This document shows positions 50,675 through 59,681 of a DNA stretch of 64,000 bases, piece by piece. The translations under genes and the position numbers were made by a program. Position 1 is the stretch's first letter. Each line of letters begins with the position of its first letter. Source of the DNA: an uncultured Propionivibrio sp. (GTDB taxonomy: Bacteria; Pseudomonadota; Gammaproteobacteria; Burkholderiales; Rhodocyclaceae); assembly GCA_937923255.1 (NCBI GenBank), contig CALAIL010000027.1, positions 62,001 through 126,000 of the forward strand, read 5' to 3'. Under the pieces are notes generated by a model that was not told where the DNA came from, ran no database searches, and saw only the letters and a list, made by a program, of their open reading frames with translations.

Positions 50675-51856
50675 CTAGCGCAGGCGTTCATAGAGGCTAA
50701 GCAGTTTCCCGGCCAGAGTGTCGAGATCGAGGTCAATGACCGAGGCGCGCGCCGCCGCGCGCATCCTCTCGGCTTTGCCAGGCGCGGCCAGCGTGTCGAT
50801 GCGCCGCGCCAACGTGTCGACATCCAGGGCATCGACGACAAACCCGTTTTCGCCTTCGACGATTCGTGAGGCGATGCCGCAGGTGGGCGAGGTCAGCACC
50901 GGCAGACCGCAGGCCAGGGCTTCGAGCGCGGCATTCGGCATGGGGTCATAGCGCGTAGGCAAAACAAAAGCGTCGGCCATGCCATAAAGCGCGTGCACGT
51001 CGCGGCGCGGCCCGGTAAATAGCACGCGCGCCGATAGCCCTGCTTTTTCCGCTTGTCGTTGATAGGTCTTCAGATGCCGGTCTTCACCGACAATAACCAG
51101 GCGGCTGTTGCGGCCATGCTGGCTTGTACAGCGGGCCAGCGCGGCAATGAGTTGCGGCACGCCTTTGCGCATGAAGCCGCCGCCGACGTAGAGAAACACC
51201 GGTACGTCAGCGTCGATGCCGAGCGCCTGACGCTGGCGTATCCGCCATTCATCGGCCAGCGCGGGATGAAAATGATTGAGATCCACGCCGTTTTCAATGA
51301 CGACGAGCTTTTCATCCGGCACGGCATAATAACGGCGCATCTCTTCACGCACCATATCTGAATTGCAAATGACCGCGCGCAGTTCGGGCGCGGCAAGCAT
51401 GGCCGCTTCTTGGTGGAGAATGAAGCGGTGGAAAGCGGAAATACGTGTTGCCATGCGCGCCAGCGGCGACTGGTCGCGGCCGCGATGATCCAGCCAGGCG
51501 GCATGTACGCCATCTCCGGCGCGGAAAATCATGCATCCGGGAATACGCTCGTGTGCTTGCGTGATGTCGTAATTGCCTTCACGCATCGCGCGTTGTGCGC
51601 TGGCGGCGAAACTGCGGTCACGCGCGGAACGGCCGCCGAAATGGCGTGAATAGTGCGGGTCGCAAATGATTTGCCGGTAGTCATGTGGCGGGGCCCCATC
51701 CCAGTTGCGCGTGATCAGCGTGATTTCGGCGCCTTTGCGCACGAGTTTGCCGAGCGCCCGTTCGATGAAGCGCTCTGCGCCGCCGTATGGGTTGTAGCGC
51801 TGACGGATAAAGGCAATGCGCAGCGGCTGCGTTTGGGGATGTGCTTGCAGATTCAT
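50675..51856 (-). CDS. Glycosyltransferase family 4 protein
   Basis: Retaining GT-B glycosyltransferase, probably for LPS core or a capsule. 393 aa from ATG 51856, which overlaps the stop of the upstream heptosyltransferase (ATGA) with AGGA upstream. N-terminal RQRYNPYGGAERFIERAL; C-terminal VFLYVGGGFMRKGVPQLI and the EX7E-type segment RYDPMPNAALEALACGLPVL. The sequence resembles the WaaG group (first core glucose), a low-certainty suggestion. Confidence 0.85.
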   Translation of the reverse strand: MNLQAHPQTQPLRIAFIRQRYNPYGGAERFIERALGKLVRKGAEITLITRNWDGAPPHDYRQIICDPHYSRHFGGRSARDRSFAASAQRAMREGNYDITQAHERIPGCMIFRAGDGVHAAWLDHRGRDQSPLARMATRISAFHRFILHQEAAMLAAPELRAVICNSDMVREEMRRYYAVPDEKLVVIENGVDLNHFHPALADEWRIRQRQALGIDADVPVFLYVGGGFMRKGVPQLIAALARCTSQHGRNSRLVIVGEDRHLKTYQRQAEKAGLSARVLFTGPRRDVHALYGMADAFVLPTRYDPMPNAALEALACGLPVLTSPTCGIASRIVEGENGFVVDALDVDTLARRIDTLAAPGKAERMRAAARASVIDLDLDTLAGKLLSLYERLR

Positions 51857-52947
51857 TGGGCCAACAGTTCCTGGACGGCGTGCCATACTGGTTCAAGCGG
51901 CAAAGAAGCGAGGCAGTCGCTGATTTTGCTGCCCGCGCAGCCGTCCATGCCACAGGGGCGGCAGGGGTGGGCGAGGCTAGTGATGATACGGTGCGACGAA
52001 CCCAGAGGCCCATCCCAAGGCCCCCATTCCTTATCGCCGGATGGGCCAAATAGTGCGACAACCGGCGTATTCATGGCCGCGGCAATATGCATTGGCGCGG
52101 AGTCGACGCCAATGAAGAGTCGCGCGCGCGCGGTCAAGGCGGCCAGCTCCTTGAGTGAAAGCTGTCCGGCAAAACTGACGGCCGGCGTACGGGTTTTCGA
52201 CTGGATCTCATCAATCATTTTGCGCTCTGTCGTGTCGGGCGCGGCCGTCAAGACGACGGTATGGCCGCCCGCCTGAAGACGATTGATCAAGTGCGCCATT
52301 CGGTGGCTGTCCCAACATTTGAAAAACCAGCGCGAAGCCGGGTGGATATGAATGAAAGGCCGCCCGTTCAGCCCGGCCTCTGTCAGCAGCGTGGTGACGC
52401 GCGCTTCCGCCGCATGGCCGGGAACCAGGACAAGACGCCGCTCTTGCGGTGTGGGTTGGATGCCGATGCGGCGCAAAGCGTCGAGATGCTGCTCAACGGT
52501 GTGGCGCCGGGCATTTGCTGGCGTTGGATACGTGTGACTGAAGGCTTTTCGCCACCAGCGTCCGCGTCCACCAATGCGCCGTGTCACCGCCCAGCGTGCA
52601 TTGCACATATATGTGATCCAGGCGCCGCGCGGGTGGTCGGTGAGATGAACGATGAGGTCGTAATGGCGATCGCGCAGGGCTTTCAGTAAACGCCATTCGG
52701 CAGATAGATACTGCAACGCGCCGAGTTTTTTCCAGTTCCGGTCAATGACGTGCAATTGGGCGAGAGCCGGGTGCAAGGAAAGCATTTCCGCCGTTTCGGC
52801 GTAGACCAGCGCATCAATTTCCGCGTGCGGGGCATGAGATTTCAATACCGAAAGGACGGGCGAGCTGAGCAGTACGTCGCCGTGGTGGCGTAGCTTGATG
52901 ACGAGGGCGCGCCGGATCTGGTCGAGAGGAATGGCGTCTTTGAGCAT
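51853..52947 (-). CDS. Heptosyltransferase III-like GT9 protein (WaaQ-like)
   Basis: GT family 9 enzyme of LPS core synthesis, adding a side heptose in characterised homologues. 364 aa. N-terminal ALVIKLRHHGDVLLSSPVLS near residue 13, GVDSAPMHIAAAMNTPVVALFGPS near 276-299, and the Cys-rich HPCRPCGMDGC end typical of WaaQ. Translationally coupled to the GT4 gene. Starts the - strand operon ending with the epimerase; no clear ribosome site at its own start. Confidence 0.85.
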   Translation of the reverse strand: MLKDAIPLDQIRRALVIKLRHHGDVLLSSPVLSVLKSHAPHAEIDALVYAETAEMLSLHPALAQLHVIDRNWKKLGALQYLSAEWRLLKALRDRHYDLIVHLTDHPRGAWITYMCNARWAVTRRIGGRGRWWRKAFSHTYPTPANARRHTVEQHLDALRRIGIQPTPQERRLVLVPGHAAEARVTTLLTEAGLNGRPFIHIHPASRWFFKCWDSHRMAHLINRLQAGGHTVVLTAAPDTTERKMIDEIQSKTRTPAVSFAGQLSLKELAALTARARLFIGVDSAPMHIAAAMNTPVVALFGPSGDKEWGPWDGPLGSSHRIITSLAHPCRPCGMDGCAGSKISDCLASLPLEPVWHAVQELLAQ

Positions 52948-53007
52948 GGGCAGATTCTACAGCCGATGAAATTTGTAATCCATGCAAGCCCCGCCCTATC
53001 AAATGGG

Positions 53008-53057
53008 ACTTTGCCGTCTGTTGCTTGCCATTCATCGCCAGAGATGAATGGCAAAGT
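53008..53057. promoter_or_regulatory. Strong hairpin in the divergent waaQ-like/tviB intergenic region
   Basis: TTGCCATTCATC (53025-53036) and GATGAATGGCAA (53043-53054) form a perfect 12-bp stem over 6 nt. An alternative helix, ACTTTGCC (53008-53015) with GGCAAAGT (53050-53057), competes for the same bases. No T-run follows on either strand. The remaining intergenic sequence (52948-53289) has no gene; a GCGGG/CCCGC mini-stem lies near 53182-53195. Confidence 0.6.
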
Positions 53058-53289
53058 GCGCCGGAATTTCCGGCAAGCCATACGCCTTGTTTTCAGCCGG
53101 ATCGGCATGGGCAAAGCAGAGCAAAGGCCCAGTTACTATGGTCGCCTATCATGGATATCTGTAAAATCCAGCCCATATTTTTTGCGGGATGGCCCGCCAT
53201 CTTGAGGCGTTCCGCACAAAGGCCTGGACTCTGCACGGATATGCAGCGATGTCTTGAATATGGAACCATAAACGGACGCGAACGAGCGA

Positions 53290-54564
53290 ATGAAACCTTC
53301 TGAAATCAAACTGGCAGTTATCGGACTGGGCTACGTCGGTTTGCCGCTGGCCGTCGAGTTTGGCAAAACGCGGCGTGTTGTCGGATTCGATATCAGCAAG
53401 TCACGGATCGCGGAACTGAGCGCCGGCCATGACCATACGCTGGAAACGGCGGAGGACGCGCTTGCCGCTGCCAAGGGCCTGAGTTTTACGACGCAGGTCG
53501 ATGAATTGCGCGCGTGCAACTGCTTTATCGTCACCGTGCCGACGCCGATTGACTGCCACAAGCGGCCTGATCTGACGCCACTGCTGCGGGCCAGTGAAAT
53601 TGTTGGTTCGGTCCTCAAGGCGGGAGACATCGTTATCTACGAATCGACGGTCTATCCGGGATGTACCGAAGAGGACTGCGTGCCCGTTCTGGAAAAGGTG
53701 TCTGGCTTGAAATTCAATCGGGATTTCTTTGTCGGCTATAGTCCGGAGCGGATCAATCCGGGCGACAAGGCGCATCGGCTGACAACGATTCGTAAAGTGA
53801 CTTCGGGGTCGACGCCGGAAATTGCCGCGCAGGTTGACGCTCTGTATAACGAGATTATTTCCGTTGGCACGCATCCCGCACCCAGCATCAAGGTGGCCGA
53901 GGCGGCCAAAGTCATCGAAAACACCCAGCGCGACCTGAATATCGCACTGGTTAATGAGCTGGCCTTGATTTTCAACCGGATGGGCATCGACACCGAGGCC
54001 GTGTTGTTGGCGGCGGGCAGCAAATGGAATTTTCTGCCATTTCGCCCCGGCTTGGTGGGTGGCCATTGCATTGGCGTCGATCCCTATTACCTGACGCACA
54101 AGGCGCAAAGCATTGGCTATCACCCCGAAATCATCCTTGCCGGGCGTCGCCTGAACGATGGCATGGGCGCGTATGTCGTCGCGCAACTGGTCAAGGCCAT
54201 GATCTGTCGACGTATCCAGGTCAATGGCGCGCGCATTCTGATCATGGGACTGACGTTCAAGGAAAACTGCCCGGATTTGCGCAATACCCGCGTTGTCGAC
54301 ATCGTCAATGATCTGCGTGAATACGGCTGCCGGGTGGAGGTTTACGATCCCTGGGTTTCTCCCGAGGAGGCGCGCCGCGAATACGGCATCGAGATGGTTG
54401 CCGAGCCTGAAGCGGGCGTGTTTGACGCCATCGTGCTGGCGGTTGCGCACCATCAGTTTGTGGAAATGGGGGCAGCCGCGATTCGGCAACTGGGGCGGGA
54501 AAACCATGTGCTCTATGACCTGAAGTATTTGCTCCCGCCAGACGCATCGGATCTGCGCCTGTAA
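53290..54564 (+). CDS. tviB: UDP-N-acetylhexosamine 6-dehydrogenase TviB/VipA type
   Basis: Oxidises UDP-GlcNAc or UDP-GalNAc at C6 to the uronic acid. 424 aa. Start [36 protein letters not shown] near residue 153; catalytic cysteine in [20 protein letters not shown] near 257; C-terminal [18 protein letters not shown]. These are the features of the WbpA/TviB branch rather than Ugd. It starts an operon with tviC, divergent from the WaaQ-like gene. Confidence 0.93.
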   Translation: MKPSEIKLAVIGLGYVGLPLAVEFGKTRRVVGFDISKSRIAELSAGHDHTLETAEDALAAAKGLSFTTQVDELRACNCFIVTVPTPIDCHKRPDLTPLLRASEIVGSVLKAGDIVIYESTVYPGCTEEDCVPVLEKVSGLKFNRDFFVGYSPERINPGDKAHRLTTIRKVTSGSTPEIAAQVDALYNEIISVGTHPAPSIKVAEAAKVIENTQRDLNIALVNELALIFNRMGIDTEAVLLAAGSKWNFLPFRPGLVGGHCIGVDPYYLTHKAQSIGYHPEIILAGRRLNDGMGAYVVAQLVKAMICRRIQVNGARILIMGLTFKENCPDLRNTRVVDIVNDLREYGCRVEVYDPWVSPEEARREYGIEMVAEPEAGVFDAIVLAVAHHQFVEMGAAAIRQLGRENHVLYDLKYLLPPDASDLRL

Positions 54565-54592
54565 CCGCCTTTCAATCCCCGTAAAGATTGCC

Positions 54593-55642
54593 ATGATGAT
54601 GCCTGAGCCCCATGCTTTTAGCGAATTGAAAACCCACCTGTCCGCGTTTCCAGAAGTCTGGCTGGTCACCGGCGTCGCCGGCTTTATCGGTAGCAACCTG
54701 CTGGAAACCTTGCTGATGCTTAATCAGAAGGTTGTCGGGCTGGATAATTTTTCTACCGGGTTCGCGTGCAATCTTGAAGAGGTGCGCAGGCTGGTTGGCG
54801 AGGATCGTTGGGCAAACTTCCGGTTCGTCGAGGGAGATATCCGCAACCCTGATATTTGCCGCGAAGTATGCGCTGGCGTCGATCATGTCTTGCACCAGGC
54901 GGCGTTGGGCAGCGTTCCGCGCAGCCTGGCCGATCCCGTGACGACCAACGCGGTCAATATTTCCGGCTTCCTCAATATGCTCGTTGCCGCGCGCGACGCA
55001 AAGGTTGCCAGTTTTACCTATGCAGCCAGTAGCAGCACGTATGGCGATCACCCGGATTTGCCAAAGGTCGAGGACAAAATTGGCAAGCCGCTGAGTCCCT
55101 ACGCGGTGACCAAGTACGTCAATGAGTTGTATGCAGACGTTTTTGCACGTGCCTATGGGATGCAGACAATTGGCCTGCGTTATTTCAACGTCTTTGGCCC
55201 GCGTCAGGACCCTGATGGCGCCTATGCGGCGGTTATTCCCAAATGGGCGGCCGCGCTTGTGCACGACGAAACCGTGTTTATCAATGGTGACGGCGAAACC
55301 AGCCGCGACTTCTGCTTTATCGCTAATGTTGTGCAAGCCAATCTGTTGGCGGCGACTACGAAGCAGGCCGAGGCACTGAATCAGGTATATAACGTTGCCG
55401 TTGGAGAGCGCACGACGCTCAACGCCTTGTTCGGCCTATTGCGCGAGAATCTTGCCAGACTTGGCGTGGTGTCTTCTTCGATGCCCGAATACCGCGACTT
55501 CCGTGCGGGCGATGTGCGTCACAGTCTTGCCGACATCGGCAAAGCGCAGCGTTTACTCGGTTATGCTCCGACACATCAGCTTGCCGACGGAATCGCGCTG
55601 GCAATGCCGTGGTATGTACAAAGGGCCGATGCGAAACTGTAG
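54593..55642 (+). CDS. tviC: UDP-N-acetylhexosamine 4-epimerase TviC/WbpP type
   Basis: With TviB it converts UDP-GlcNAc to UDP-GalNAcA. 349 aa. Rossmann [17 protein letters not shown] near residue 25, [15 protein letters not shown] near 100, SSSTYGDHP and catalytic [12 protein letters not shown] near 166, then [13 protein letters not shown]. The extended N-terminus before the Rossmann fold fits the WbpP group. Two consecutive ATG codons (54593, 54596) are possible starts. Converges on the O-antigen ligase gene. Confidence 0.93.
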   Translation: MMMPEPHAFSELKTHLSAFPEVWLVTGVAGFIGSNLLETLLMLNQKVVGLDNFSTGFACNLEEVRRLVGEDRWANFRFVEGDIRNPDICREVCAGVDHVLHQAALGSVPRSLADPVTTNAVNISGFLNMLVAARDAKVASFTYAASSSTYGDHPDLPKVEDKIGKPLSPYAVTKYVNELYADVFARAYGMQTIGLRYFNVFGPRQDPDGAYAAVIPKWAAALVHDETVFINGDGETSRDFCFIANVVQANLLAATTKQAEALNQVYNVAVGERTTLNALFGLLRENLARLGVVSSSMPEYRDFRAGDVRHSLADIGKAQRLLGYAPTHQLADGIALAMPWYVQRADAKL

Positions 55643-55706
55643 TGCGCTTGGCTTACGGCGTGGAGTGTGCGTAGAAAAATACCGGCGTCGATAGTGGTCA
55701 GGCGCC

Positions 55707-57092
55707 TTAATCAGAGGCTGCTGGTGAGGGTGCCATGTGTAGGTCGCGGCTCGCATTATGCGCAATGGCGGTAAGCAGTGCGCCGTTTAAGAAAAAGAAG
55801 ATTTGCAGCATGTGGTCGCGGCCGACGCTTTCAAGTACCATGCGGCTGGCGAATCCAGCAACGAGGATCGCCAACAATAAACCGGCCGGGAGGTTGCAGC
55901 GGATGAAAGCGCGCCAACCGGTCACGAACAGCGTACCGAAAAAAACCAGCCACAGGATCATGGCGGGAATGCCACCCCCGGCAAGGAGATCAACGAACCC
56001 GCTGTGTGAATGCCCCAGGTGCGCTTCGTAGCCCATGCGCACAAGCGCCCGACGATAGGCGTTGCGGCCGTAACCGACGCCCAACGGCACTGCCGTGGCA
56101 ATGCGCGTACTAGAGCGCAACCAGGCGATTCTCTGATAGGCCGATTCGTCAACAGGCTGGCCGTTGGCAAGTAATGGCAGGGGATAAATATCCGGGGCGT
56201 ACCACGACCGATGCGTATCAATGTCGATGGCGATACGTGCCGTTTCGGCAAACACCTGCCAACGCGGGTCAGCTTTGTAGCTGGCGGTTGCGAATATCCC
56301 CATGCTGACGATGACCGCTGCGGCGATTCCCAGGACTTTGTGCAGCCCGAGTTGCGCGCGCGCCCTGAACAGAAACAGCGCAACCGTTGTCAAGGCGAGC
56401 AATACCATGCCAATCATGCCATTACGCGCGCTGGCCGTGTAATTGGCGCCCACGCCAAGCGCCAGGCAGGTAAGCATGGTACTCACCGACAGACGCAGGA
56501 AGCGTTGTCCTGTCGCGGCGCGAAAAAAAAGATCAACGGCGATGATGGCGAGCATGATGTTTACGATGAAGCTCAATTCCAGCTTGGTGCCGGTTAATGG
56601 CACGATATGTCGCAGCAGGCTGCCGTGCTCGATCCAGTGCCAGACTGATTGGCCGATGGCAATGGCCGATTGCAGCGCAAAGACCAGTACGATGCCGGAC
56701 CACAGGAATGAGCCGTTCTTGCCGGAAGCGTCCTTGTCGATGCGTGCGCCCAGAATGCCAATAACGCCGGCGATCAGTGGGAGCAGAAGCTGCCCTTTGA
56801 GTTCAGAAAGTGCCCATTTCGTCTCCTGGGAAATGAATAACGCCTGAACTAGCAGCCAAATGGAAAATACGGTGAGTGCGATGAGAGGTGCGCGTGGAAG
56901 ATCCCAATGTACTTTGTCTGGCGCGCCGTTGTGGGGGCTGAAAATCCTGTGTGTCCCCATTACCAGCGCGATGAGCAGCAGGCCATATCTGAGCGCAATG
57001 GTCCCCGGCACAGACCAGACGAAGACCAGTGAAAGGATGACGCCGTAAAAGATGCCGTCACGGCGTGTCAATGAAAAATCACGACGGTTCAC
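55707..57092 (-). CDS. O-antigen ligase/polymerase family membrane protein
   Basis: Polytopic inner-membrane protein of 461 aa with about 11-12 hydrophobic segments and one large periplasmic loop (about residues 275-330). Conserved GRNAYRRALVRMGY and HSHSGFVDLLAGGGIPAMIL fit the Wzy_C family (WaaL ligase or Wzy polymerase; not separable by eye). GTG 57092 has AAGG 7 nt upstream and sits inside a hairpin arm; a small ORF ends 10 nt upstream. Confidence 0.88.
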   Translation of the reverse strand: MNRRDFSLTRRDGIFYGVILSLVFVWSVPGTIALRYGLLLIALVMGTHRIFSPHNGAPDKVHWDLPRAPLIALTVFSIWLLVQALFISQETKWALSELKGQLLLPLIAGVIGILGARIDKDASGKNGSFLWSGIVLVFALQSAIAIGQSVWHWIEHGSLLRHIVPLTGTKLELSFIVNIMLAIIAVDLFFRAATGQRFLRLSVSTMLTCLALGVGANYTASARNGMIGMVLLALTTVALFLFRARAQLGLHKVLGIAAAVIVSMGIFATASYKADPRWQVFAETARIAIDIDTHRSWYAPDIYPLPLLANGQPVDESAYQRIAWLRSSTRIATAVPLGVGYGRNAYRRALVRMGYEAHLGHSHSGFVDLLAGGGIPAMILWLVFFGTLFVTGWRAFIRCNLPAGLLLAILVAGFASRMVLESVGRDHMLQIFFFLNGALLTAIAHNASRDLHMAPSPAASD

Positions 57093-57134
57093 GGTATGGC
57101 CTTAGCAACCGACAGTTTGTTTGTGTACCGTGAA
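57088..57134 (-). promoter_or_regulatory. Hairpin that includes the O-antigen ligase start codon
   Basis: TACCGTGAA (57126-57134 on +) and TTCACGGTA (57088-57096) are perfect 9-bp arms. On the - strand mRNA the 3' arm contains the ligase GTG and the loop holds its AAGG site. Ribosomes translating the small ORF would melt the 5' arm. Confidence 0.6.
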
Positions 57135-57281
57135 TAAACACGATCTTAATGCTTCGCTATTTTTGCGGGCATCATAATGCGTGCGTGCCCTCTCAGATAA
57201 AAAAGTAGCTTCTGGAATATTGTCAAACAACTGGGCGAAATAACGCCCAATACCATGGTCGCTAAAAACAGCGAGTTTCAT
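57102..57281 (-). CDS. Small ORF, possible truncated gene or coupling ORF
   Basis: 59 aa from ATG 57281, starting MKLAVFSDHGIGRYFAQLFD and ending CLFTVHKQTVGC. It overlaps the upstream GT9 gene by 20 bp and stops 9 bases before the ligase start codon. The N-terminus looks like the first strand of a nucleotide-sugar or glycerophosphotransferase-type fold, so it may be the stump of a lost enzyme. It may also serve translational coupling. No family was recognised. Confidence 0.5.
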   Translation of the reverse strand: MKLAVFSDHGIGRYFAQLFDNIPEATFLSERARTHYDARKNSEALRSCLFTVHKQTVGC

Positions 57282-58422
57282 CAAAAAGTTCCTTTCGTAT
57301 AGCGGCGGTGACGGTATGGTTGTCTATCTCCAGAATGCAAGCGCGTGTCCCTGTGGCGCAAGTATATGGCGCGTGAAAAGCGTGTGAGCACGGCGCGCAG
57401 GGCAGGTCGCGGCGAAGGAGAATGACTTGCGCGCCTGTCGGGCGCTGGTCTTGCGGGTCGGCCGGCCCCATGATGTCAATGACGGGAATGCCGTGCGCGT
57501 CGGCAAGATAGGTAATGCCCGAATCGACGCCGACGTAAAGCCGGAACCTGTCTACCAGCGCGGCCAGTCGCTCAAGCGGAACCCGGCCGGTGGTGTCGAG
57601 CACGCGATTGCTGGAGGCGTTCGCGGCTTGTGATACGGCCGACAACTCTGCCAGCAATTCGCTGGCAAGCGGGCTATCCGATGGCGCTCCGACCAGTGCA
57701 ACCTGAATGCCGGGCGCCAGCGCTAGCAGTCGGGATATCAGATCCAGCAGCTTTTCCTTGCCCAGCTCCTTGAGCTTGTTGCCGCTGCTGATGCCGAGGC
57801 CGATCCAGCAGCCATGCTTCAACGCCGGAAACTGCGCCTCGACCCAAGCGCCCGCGCCGGGTTCCGGTACGATGCATTTTTTGGGCAGCGGCATATCAAT
57901 GCCCAGTTGCGCCAACAAGGCCATGCCCGTTTCAACCGTCATACGTCCTTGCAGATGACGCTCCGCAGCGCTGAGAAACGCTGTCGCCAGGCGATAACTG
58001 CGTATGGCGAAGTTCGGCAGGATTGCCGCCCTGCATGCAACGCCCGCGAGGAACGGCATGGTGAGAAATGCCTGATTGGGGCTGAGGCAAATCGTTGTGT
58101 CAAAGCGCTCACGTCTGAGCAGGCGGTAAAGCCAGTAGCGCCCGGCCGCTCCGCGTACTTTGCCTCCGGGTAGCACAAATACCTGGGCAATGCCCGGCTG
58201 GTGGCGTGCCAACGGCTCGGTGACCGGGGCGACCAGCAGGCAGATGCGGGCCGTCGGCCAGCTTTTACGCAACGCTTCGATAATCGGCGTGGAGCAGATG
58301 TAATCCCCGATTTTGGCCGTCTGGATAAGTAGGATATTTCGCTGCGCGGTGGGCGTTTTTGCCCGCGCGAGCCGTAAGAATGCCAGCGGCGAGAGTAGCC
58401 AGGTTAGCAATAAATACATCAT
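57262..58422 (-). CDS. GT9 heptosyltransferase-like glycosyltransferase
   Basis: 386 aa. N-terminal membrane-associated helix MMYLLLTWLLSPLAFLRL, then the GT9 start ILLIQTAKIGDYICSTPIIEAL near residue 30. C-terminal block LYVGVDSGITYLADAHGIPVIDIMGPADP near 312-340, followed by a Cys-containing tail (CAPCSHAF). Acts on LPS core in known relatives; donor and acceptor here unknown. Coupled to the upstream GT4 gene by an ATGA overlap. Confidence 0.82.
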   Translation of the reverse strand: MMYLLLTWLLSPLAFLRLARAKTPTAQRNILLIQTAKIGDYICSTPIIEALRKSWPTARICLLVAPVTEPLARHQPGIAQVFVLPGGKVRGAAGRYWLYRLLRRERFDTTICLSPNQAFLTMPFLAGVACRAAILPNFAIRSYRLATAFLSAAERHLQGRMTVETGMALLAQLGIDMPLPKKCIVPEPGAGAWVEAQFPALKHGCWIGLGISSGNKLKELGKEKLLDLISRLLALAPGIQVALVGAPSDSPLASELLAELSAVSQAANASSNRVLDTTGRVPLERLAALVDRFRLYVGVDSGITYLADAHGIPVIDIMGPADPQDQRPTGAQVILLRRDLPCAPCSHAFHAPYTCATGTRACILEIDNHTVTAAIRKELFDETRCF

Positions 58423-59681
58423 GCGGATGCGCCTTCCAGAACACGTTCGACCGCGTTGACATAGCCTTCAATCGCATAATCTTTTTCGACGATAGCGCGG
58501 CCGGCAGCGCCCATGCGCGCGCGCAACCGAGAATCGCTGATCAGGCATTCCAGATGCGCCGCCAGCGCCGGGATATCGCCGAAGGGATAGAGCCGGCCGC
58601 TAATGCCGTCGGCGACCAGTTCGCGCGAACCGATCACGTTACTGGCAATTACGGGTTTGGATAACAGCATGGCTTCGAGAATCGTACGCGGAAACCCCTC
58701 GTTGTTCGATGAGAGGACGACGATATCCATCGCTGCCAACCAGGCCAGGACATCTGAGCGAAAACCGGCAAAGGTGACGATGGACGCCAGGCCGCACGCT
58801 TCGGCGAGCCGCATCAGACGTTCGCGCTCCGTCCCGTCACCGACCAGAACGAGCTGAACGCCGGTGTTGAGCCGTGGCCGTACTGCGGCGAGCGCACGGA
58901 TCAGATGGTCTTGCGCCTTGCGCGGCAACAAGGAACCTACCGAGCCGACGACCACCGTGTTCCCAACAGGCCGCGGCAGCGTGGCCGGGGCAGGCAAGGG
59001 TTGCCTGATGTCGATGGCGTTGTGGATGACGTAGCATTTTTCAGCCAGGACGCCCTGTGCGACAAGATGATCTTTGACGCCGTGCGAGACACAGATGATG
59101 CACGCGTTGGCGTGGCGGATGAGGCGATTGACGATCACGCGCTCCGGCGCGCTGAGATCGGCATTGCTGCGCGCGTGCTGAACGAGCGGCTTGCCCGTCA
59201 TTTCTGCGGCCAGATAGCCCTCCAAATTGGAGGACGGCTGGTTGTTCATGTAAAGCAGGTCGTAGCCGCTGCTTTCCCCGTCGCCACGTAATTGGCTGGC
59301 GATTCTGCGCGCGGCCGGAACGATCCGCCAGCGCTGTTCGATGGCGAACAACGCGCGCCTACGCAGCGTCGGAAAAGGCCAAAAAATGCCGCGGACAAGC
59401 TCCTTCGCCAGCTTGGCCCAGAGCGGCTGCGGGCGTGGCGGTTCGATGATCAGCGGGATGCCGATGGCGGCAAGCTCGCGTCGCAGATCGGAGTCCTTGC
59501 CCTTTGCGTAATTGCGGTAAAACAGCGCGGTGACGCTAAAGCGCTGGCGATCGATGCGCTTGAGCAGTTCAAACATGCTGTTTGTGCCGCCGCCCCATTC
59601 CTTACCGGTGTCAAGTAACAAAATGCGCTTGGCGGACTGGGTGTGAGCCGGCGTGACGGCCGGGCTGGGGGCCGGCTTCAT
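58419..59681 (-). CDS. Glycosyltransferase family 4 protein
   Basis: 420 aa from ATG 59681, with GGAG upstream and ATGA overlap with the upstream gene; a longer frame to 59741 is rejected. N-terminal ILLLDTGKEWGGGTNSMFEL, sugar-nucleotide domain VVVGSVGSLLPRKAQDHLI near residue 237 and EX7E-type NNEGFPRTILEAMLLSKPVIAS near 330. Probably a core/O-antigen sugar transferase. Confidence 0.85.
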   Translation of the reverse strand: MKPAPSPAVTPAHTQSAKRILLLDTGKEWGGGTNSMFELLKRIDRQRFSVTALFYRNYAKGKDSDLRRELAAIGIPLIIEPPRPQPLWAKLAKELVRGIFWPFPTLRRRALFAIEQRWRIVPAARRIASQLRGDGESSGYDLLYMNNQPSSNLEGYLAAEMTGKPLVQHARSNADLSAPERVIVNRLIRHANACIICVSHGVKDHLVAQGVLAEKCYVIHNAIDIRQPLPAPATLPRPVGNTVVVGSVGSLLPRKAQDHLIRALAAVRPRLNTGVQLVLVGDGTERERLMRLAEACGLASIVTFAGFRSDVLAWLAAMDIVVLSSNNEGFPRTILEAMLLSKPVIASNVIGSRELVADGISGRLYPFGDIPALAAHLECLISDSRLRARMGAAGRAIVEKDYAIEGYVNAVERVLEGASA

